Below the pieces are notes generated by a model. It worked only from the letters and a program-made list of their open reading frames with translations, ran no database searches and was not told the DNA's origin. Positions 6,093 to 10,237 of a DNA stretch of 10,237 nucleotides are shown piece by piece; the stretch's first letter is position 1, and each line of letters opens with the position of its first letter. The position numbers were made by a program, and so were the translations under genes. Where the stretch lies: contig CALBJM010000202.1 of NCBI GenBank assembly GCA_937893225.1, forward strand, positions 1-10,237, read 5' to 3'. The DNA comes from an uncultured Erysipelotrichaceae bacterium. Lineage in GTDB: Bacteria > Bacillota_I > Bacilli_A > Erysipelotrichales > Erysipelotrichaceae.

Positions 6093-6791
6093 CTATTGCT
6101 CTTCAGACGCCTCATCACCATCCGATGGTACTTCTTCACTTCCTGTGATTTCACCACCATTTGCTTGTGCTTCAGCACTAGCACTTGCTGCGGCTTGACG
6201 ATCCAGAACATCTTGTCTCAATTGATCAGCAATTTCTTGATTCTTAGCTACAGAAACAGTCTGCTTTTGAGGTTCAGACATATTAGAAGTCTTTGTATCA
6301 ATAACATATACAAAATTCTCACCTTCCGTATCTTCTCTTTCAGGCTTTGTATACACATGAATTTCTAGATCATACTGTTTCTTATCATCTGTCTTTGTAA
6401 AATAAACAGATGGATCAAGAATAGAAGCAACCGTGTTATACACTTCATCAGCTTTTGCATTACAAGTTTCTTCGTTTGCATCATCTGCTACATCCACATA
6501 CACACGCAATGTAGCAGTCTTCATTGTAACAGACGCATCATCTTGTCCACTCAATCCTTTAACTGCCGATTCAACTTTTTTCAGCTGTTCTTTTGTAATT
6601 GCTGGATCAAGATCCCCTTCAAAACGATTTCCTAGAACAGGCGTACCTGTATCCATACTAGAAGAGAACAAGATCCAACCAAGTACAACAAATGGTGCAA
6701 GTACAAGAATCAAACAAATTGTAAACAAGATACCTGTACGATGCGTATTTTTCTTTTTCTTAAGAGACGCCCTTGTCTCTTTCTTTTTCAT
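6093..6791 (-). CDS. Unrecognised membrane-anchored extracytoplasmic protein
   Basis: I do not recognise this 232-residue protein. It starts with a very basic segment (MKKKETRASLKKKKNTHR), then one hydrophobic helix (about 20-42), so it should be held in the membrane with the rest outside (positive-inside rule). No lipobox cysteine or clear signal-peptidase site is seen. Residues 65-150 look like a small folded alpha/beta domain, with alternating-hydrophobic strands (ATLRVYVDVA, YDLEIHVYT) and helices. Residues 185-232 are charged, rich in Ala, Ser, Glu and Gly, and probably disordered. GGAG at 6799-6802 lies 7 nt before ATG 6791. It follows gatB by 45 nt on the same strand and precedes a hairpin, so it is probably the last gene of the gatCAB transcript. 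No function is proposed. Confidence 0.8.
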   Translation of the reverse strand: MKKKETRASLKKKKNTHRTGILFTICLILVLAPFVVLGWILFSSSMDTGTPVLGNRFEGDLDPAITKEQLKKVESAVKGLSGQDDASVTMKTATLRVYVDVADDANEETCNAKADEVYNTVASILDPSVYFTKTDDKKQYDLEIHVYTKPEREDTEGENFVYVIDTKTSNMSEPQKQTVSVAKNQEIADQLRQDVLDRQAAASASAEAQANGGEITGSEEVPSDGDEASEEQ

Positions 6792-6836
6792 AAACTTTCT
6801 CCGTTCTTCTATTTTAAACTCTTTGAAAGCATTTGA

Positions 6837-8270
6837 CTACTCACCAATACGCTTCTGCAACTCTTCTTTGATCAACTTATTGACCATTCCACCATTTGCC
6901 TGCCCTTTAGACTTTTTCATAACTTGCCCCATCAAGAATCCAAGTGCTTTATTTTTACCATTCTTGAAATCTTCAATAGCCTGTGGGTTTTCATCTAAAG
7001 CTTCTTTTACCATTGCTTCAATAGCCCCTGTATCACTAACTTGTTTCAAGCCCTTTTTATTTGCCACTTCTTCAGGATCTTCGCCATGCATCATTTCATC
7101 CACAACTTGTTTTGCCTGTGCATTAGAAATTTTACCATCTTCAATCATACCAACTAATTTAGCTAATGAAGCTGGCTGCAAATCACAATCTGTAATTGTC
7201 TTTTCATTCGTATTTAACCAAGCACTTACTTCTGAAAGCAACCAGTTACAAGCCAATTTGGCATTCTTTGTATACTGCATAACTTCTTCAAAGTATTCAC
7301 TCATTTCCTTGTTAGAAATTAAGATAGCTATATCATGTGCACTCAAACCATAGTCTTTAGAATATCTTGCTTTACGAGCTTCTGGCAATTCAGGCATATG
7401 CGCTTGAATATCCGCAATCCATTCATCTGCCAAGCGAATTGGGAAAATATTTGGCTCTGGAAAGAACTTATAGTCAACGTTGCTTTCCTTAGAACGCATA
7501 GCAATTGTCGTTCCTGTTTTCTCATCAAATCTTCTTGTCTGCTGAATGACCTTTTCACCATTTTCAAGCAATTCTTTTTGGCGCTTGATTTCATAATCTA
7601 CTGCTTTACCAACATGTGAAATAGAGTTGATATTCTTAATTTCACACTTTGTTCCAAGAACACCGCTGCCCTTTGGAGAAATAGAAACATTGGTATCACA
7701 ACGCATAGAGCCTTCTTCCATCTTGCAATCAGAAACTCCAATATAATACAAAGTTTGGCGCAAAGCTTCTACATAAGCTTCTGCCTCTGCACCAGAATGC
7801 ATATCAGGTTCTGATACGATTTCAATAAGAGGTGTCCCTGCACGGTTAAAATCTAACAAAGAAAATTTTGTTAAATGGAACTGTTTTGCTGTATCTTCTT
7901 CCATGTGGATTCGATTAATACGAATCTGTTTTTTTCCTGCTTTAGTTTCAATATCTACATACCCATTTCTTCCAATTGGATGAAATTGCTGTGTAATCTG
8001 AAATCCCTTTGGTAAATCAGAATAATAGTAATTCTTTCTATCAAATTTCACTAATGGATCAATTGTCAAATGCAGTGCCGTACAAGCCATTACAGCCTTA
8101 CGAACTGCTTCTTTATTTACTTCCGGTAATGTTCCAGGATGCCCAAGATCAATTTCATTTACGCAAGTATTTGCTTTACGCCCAAATGAAGTAGGTGCAC
8201 CAGAAAACATCTTCGTTTTTGTTTTGAGCTGACAGTGAATTTCAATACCAATCGTAACATCGTATTCCAT
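6837..8270 (-). CDS. gatB: Asp-tRNA(Asn)/Glu-tRNA(Gln) amidotransferase subunit B
   Basis: This is the 477-residue GatB subunit, the tRNA-binding kinase/transamidase part of GatCAB. It phosphorylates the side-chain carboxylate of the mischarged Glu or Asp on tRNA and then adds ammonia channelled from GatA. Family motifs seen are TIGIEIHCQLKTKTKMFS (6-23), RKNYYYSDLPKGFQITQ (78-94), RIHMEEDTAK (120-129), DFNRAGTPLIEIVSEPD (140-156), SMRCDTNVS (188-196), GTKCEIKNINS (206-216) and DYKFFPEPN (266-274). The C-terminal helical/YqeY-like tail is complete to about residue 477, a normal length. The start at 8270 is fixed by a strong GGAGGTG (8279-8285), and only 1 nt separates it from the gatA stop. 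It is the third gene of the gatCAB operon. Confidence 0.97.
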   Translation of the reverse strand: MEYDVTIGIEIHCQLKTKTKMFSGAPTSFGRKANTCVNEIDLGHPGTLPEVNKEAVRKAVMACTALHLTIDPLVKFDRKNYYYSDLPKGFQITQQFHPIGRNGYVDIETKAGKKQIRINRIHMEEDTAKQFHLTKFSLLDFNRAGTPLIEIVSEPDMHSGAEAEAYVEALRQTLYYIGVSDCKMEEGSMRCDTNVSISPKGSGVLGTKCEIKNINSISHVGKAVDYEIKRQKELLENGEKVIQQTRRFDEKTGTTIAMRSKESNVDYKFFPEPNIFPIRLADEWIADIQAHMPELPEARKARYSKDYGLSAHDIAILISNKEMSEYFEEVMQYTKNAKLACNWLLSEVSAWLNTNEKTITDCDLQPASLAKLVGMIEDGKISNAQAKQVVDEMMHGEDPEEVANKKGLKQVSDTGAIEAMVKEALDENPQAIEDFKNGKNKALGFLMGQVMKKSKGQANGGMVNKLIKEELQKRIGE

Positions 8271-8271
8271 T

Positions 8272-9699
8272 TTATTTCACCTCCGCTTTCAAGTCTTTAT
8301 AACCTGTTATTTCTTCTATTGCTAAACCAATATTAAACATTTCGGATTCACACCAAGCTTTTGTTGTAATATTCACACCAATTGGACAGCCCTCTGTAAA
8401 TCCCATAGGAACTGTCATTGAAGGATATCCTGAAAAGTTTCCCATCGCAAGATAATTTTCTACAATGAGATATTCATCAGAAAGCTGATCACTTAACTGA
8501 TCCTGATCTTCTTCTTTATTGATAAACGGTGCAATATTTCCACTTGCCGGAGCAACAATTGCATCATAATCCTTAAAGCAATCATCCATTGCATTTACAA
8601 CAACTCTTCTAACTTTCTGTGCTTTTCTAAAGACTCTTTCTTGATTTTCTTCAAACAAGCCATAAGAACCGATAACAAATCTTCTACGAATCAATGGGCC
8701 AAATCCCTTCGTTCTAGAATTTGTCATAATAGCTTCCATATCTTCTCCATCTTCTCGAACACCAAAACGGATACCATCCAAATTAGAGTCATTGGATGTT
8801 GCCTCACAATTGGCAATAATGAAGTATGCAGGAAGAATGGCACGCATCATATCGTTATCAAAATCATACACATCAACAATAGCGCCTTTTTCTTGTAATT
8901 TATCCATCAAATTCTGAAACATTTTAACTGTTTCTGGATTAGAAATATTCTTTACGACATTTCCAATGACCGCAATCTTCTTTCCACGAATATCACTATT
9001 CAAAAGTGCAGTATAATCAGGAACTTCTCTAGTTGAAGATGTCATATCTCTTTCATCTCTACCAGAAAGTACCTTCAATGTTTCTGCCGCATCTTCAATA
9101 GATCTCGTAAAGTAGCCAACATGATCCAATGAAGAAGCATACTGGATAATACCATAGCGAGAAATTCTGCCATATGTTGGTTTTACACCAACGATTCCGC
9201 AAAAACTAGCAGGTTTTCTTACAGAATCACCCGTATCTGAACCAATTGCCATTGGCACTACACCAGAAGCAACCAAAGCCGCTGATCCACCAGAAGAACC
9301 GCCTGTCATTCTTCTTGTATCCCATGGATTGTATGCAGGACCTGTAAAACAAGTTAAGTTTGTACCACCCATGGCCAACTCATCCATAGAAGCTTTAGCG
9401 ATACATACTGCACCAGCTTTTTTTAATTTTGTCACAATTTCTGCATCATAAACAGGAACATAATTGCTTAGGATTCTGCTGCCAGCAGTTGTACGAATGC
9501 CTTTTGTATTCACATTGTCTTTCAATACAATAGGCACGCCTCTAAAAGCTCCATCTTCTGGCAATTCTTTTAATTGTTCTTCAGGATCAACAAATGTAAT
9601 GACCGCATTCAATTTATCCTGTAAGGCCTGTGCTTTTTCATATGCCTCTTTTACTCTAACTTCAACATTAGATGTATCTTTTGCCATTTCTCTAATCAT
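8272..9699 (-). CDS. gatA: Asp-tRNA(Asn)/Glu-tRNA(Gln) amidotransferase subunit A
   Basis: GatA (475 residues) is the amidase-signature subunit that hydrolyses glutamine to supply ammonia to GatB. The Ser-cisSer-Lys triad is visible: Lys60 (GVPIVLKDN), cis-Ser135 in GGSSGGSA (133-140) and nucleophile Ser159. The two serines are 24 residues apart, as in the S. aureus enzyme. The nucleophile motif is unusual: SDTGDSVRKPA (154-164), where the family consensus is SDTGGSIRQPA. Asp158 replaces Gly and Lys162 replaces Gln. The late motif NFSGYPSMTVP (421-431) also differs from the common NLAGLP form, suggesting a divergent subgroup rather than an inactive enzyme. ATG 9699 follows the gatC stop directly, with AAAGGTGG (9708-9715) inside gatC as ribosome site. 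An in-frame ATG at 9687 is less likely. Confidence 0.96.
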   Translation of the reverse strand: MIREMAKDTSNVEVRVKEAYEKAQALQDKLNAVITFVDPEEQLKELPEDGAFRGVPIVLKDNVNTKGIRTTAGSRILSNYVPVYDAEIVTKLKKAGAVCIAKASMDELAMGGTNLTCFTGPAYNPWDTRRMTGGSSGGSAALVASGVVPMAIGSDTGDSVRKPASFCGIVGVKPTYGRISRYGIIQYASSLDHVGYFTRSIEDAAETLKVLSGRDERDMTSSTREVPDYTALLNSDIRGKKIAVIGNVVKNISNPETVKMFQNLMDKLQEKGAIVDVYDFDNDMMRAILPAYFIIANCEATSNDSNLDGIRFGVREDGEDMEAIMTNSRTKGFGPLIRRRFVIGSYGLFEENQERVFRKAQKVRRVVVNAMDDCFKDYDAIVAPASGNIAPFINKEEDQDQLSDQLSDEYLIVENYLAMGNFSGYPSMTVPMGFTEGCPIGVNITTKAWCESEMFNIGLAIEEITGYKDLKAEVK

Positions 9700-9999
9700 T
9701 TACTTAACCACCTTTGGAAGCACGAAATGCCCCTCTAATTTTTTTGTAACATTACTCATTGCTTCTTCTTGCGTAATAACATTGCTAGGCTCGTCTTCTC
9801 TTAAAAATGTTGTAGGTGCTTCAAATGGATACACCATTTCTTCAACACCATCTGTATTTACCGCATCCAATAATGCCATTTGACTCTCTAATGTACCAAA
9901 TTCACGAACGATGCTATCTGCTTCTTCATCTGACAAATCAAACATAAGATGATGTGCCAATGTCTTGAAGTATTCTCTATCCTTTTTTTCTTCCATCAT
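9700..9999 (-). CDS. gatC: Asp-tRNA(Asn)/Glu-tRNA(Gln) amidotransferase subunit C
   Basis: GatC is the small subunit that wraps around GatA and GatB to hold the amidotransferase together. This 99-residue protein has the typical layout: an N-terminal helical part (FKTLAHHLMFDLSDEEAD), a LDAVNTDGVEEMVYPF segment, the conserved LREDEPSN turn, and the C-terminal FVLPKVV that inserts between the other subunits. The reading frame extends upstream to a TTG at 10026. ATG 9999 is chosen because AAGAAGG (10007-10013) lies 7 nt ahead and because 99 residues matches the family. A second ATG follows at once (9996). It heads the gatCAB cluster, its stop abuts the gatA start with no gap, and it has its own promoter-like sequence just upstream. 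Confidence 0.94.
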   Translation of the reverse strand: MMEEKKDREYFKTLAHHLMFDLSDEEADSIVREFGTLESQMALLDAVNTDGVEEMVYPFEAPTTFLREDEPSNVITQEEAMSNVTKKLEGHFVLPKVVK

Positions 10000-10006
10000 A
10001 TTTATA

Positions 10007-10013
10007 CCTTCTT
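10007..10013 (-). promoter_or_regulatory. Ribosome binding site deciding the gatC start
   Basis: AAGAAGG lies 7 nt before ATG 9999. It rules against the in-frame TTG at 10026, which would also fall inside the promoter. Confidence 0.7.
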
Positions 10014-10025
10014 CAACAAGTAACA

Positions 10026-10054
10026 ATTTTATCGTTATATAGCCTTTTTTTCAA
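10026..10054 (-). promoter_or_regulatory. Sigma-A-like promoter of the gatCAB operon
   Basis: On the minus strand TTGAAA (10054-10049) and TAAAAT (10031-10026) are exactly 17 nt apart, each matching the consensus at five of six positions. Transcription would start near 10019, giving a leader of about 20 nt that carries the gatC ribosome site. No T-box or other riboswitch fits in so short a leader. Confidence 0.7.
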
Positions 10055-10144
10055 CTCATGAATATACCTTCACACCAAAATAACATTTTTATACACACAA
10101 AAGCACTTCACTTCCAATCTCTCTCATCTTTGTTAAAATACAAT

Positions 10145-10170
10145 CATGAACAAAGTACATGAACAAAATA
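10145..10170. repeat. Two tandem 13-bp direct repeats
   Basis: CATGAACAAAGTA (10145-10157) is followed at once by CATGAACAAAATA (10158-10170), with one mismatch. The pair lies about 90 bp upstream of the gatC promoter, in a region with no clear gene. It may be a protein-binding site for an unseen gene to the right, or chance. Confidence 0.4.
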
Positions 10171-10237
10171 TAATCCACTGCCAATTCAAGAACGATAATA
10201 GCCTCTGTACATCACATATTCGTTTATTCAAAGCACT

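Noticed and set aside
6433..7353. Long plus-strand open frame of 306 codons
   Set aside because: It lies antisense to the anchored-protein gene and gatB, has a Ser/Phe/Cys-rich composition typical of antisense shadows, and no ribosome site.
10146..10237. Plus-strand ATG frame running off the right edge as a real gene
   Set aside because: It has no Shine-Dalgarno sequence and only 30 codons are visible; a run this long is common by chance in AT-rich DNA. Kept only as a finding with low interest.
10027..10237. T-box or other riboswitch upstream of gatC
   Set aside because: No T-box core sequence or terminator/antiterminator pair is seen, and the best promoter leaves a leader of only about 20 nt.

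Overview
This is an AT-rich window from a bacterial chromosome. Shine-Dalgarno sites are strong and spacing is compact. Together with a GatCAB amidotransferase and a TRAM-containing RlmD/RlmCD-type methyltransferase, this points to a low-GC Firmicute. Protein style and the divergent GatA signature motifs suggest a gut or oral Erysipelotrichia-like lineage, but that assignment is inference. Nearly all genes lie on the minus strand; the one clear exception is a MATE transporter. There are no rRNA or tRNA genes, CRISPR arrays, transposases or phage genes.

Left part (1-3035). Reading leftwards on the minus strand, a PAP2-type membrane phosphatase is followed 15 nt later by a HAD-family hydrolase, and then by the first 68 codons of a MATE transporter cut by the window edge. 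Divergent from the phosphatase, a second, complete MATE transporter runs on the plus strand (1665-3035). The region between them carries promoter-like sequences for both directions. An 11-bp hairpin flanked by A and T runs (3034-3063) ends the plus-strand MATE gene and the minus-strand operon that meets it.

Middle (3064-4714). A MarR-family regulator and a TauE/SafE-type anion permease form a tight two-gene minus-strand operon with a 1-nt gap. Just upstream of the regulator lie two TGAA-N3-TTCA dyads that together form a large inverted repeat, very probably the regulator's own operator. About 400 bases beyond this hold no convincing gene.

Right part (4715-10237). A housekeeping minus-strand cluster reads gatC-gatA-gatB, then an unrecognised membrane-anchored protein, a terminator-like hairpin, and an RlmD-type 23S rRNA uracil methyltransferase. 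GatCAB converts mischarged Glu-tRNA(Gln), and often Asp-tRNA(Asn), to the correct aminoacyl-tRNA, so this block serves translation. A good sigma-A-like promoter (TTGAAA-N17-TAAAAT) lies directly before gatC.

No clearly new multi-gene system is visible. The items most worth a second look are the cysteine-rich MarR with its double operator beside a sulfur-anion-type permease, the unknown anchored protein attached to gatCAB, and the altered amidase signature (GDS for GGS) in GatA.
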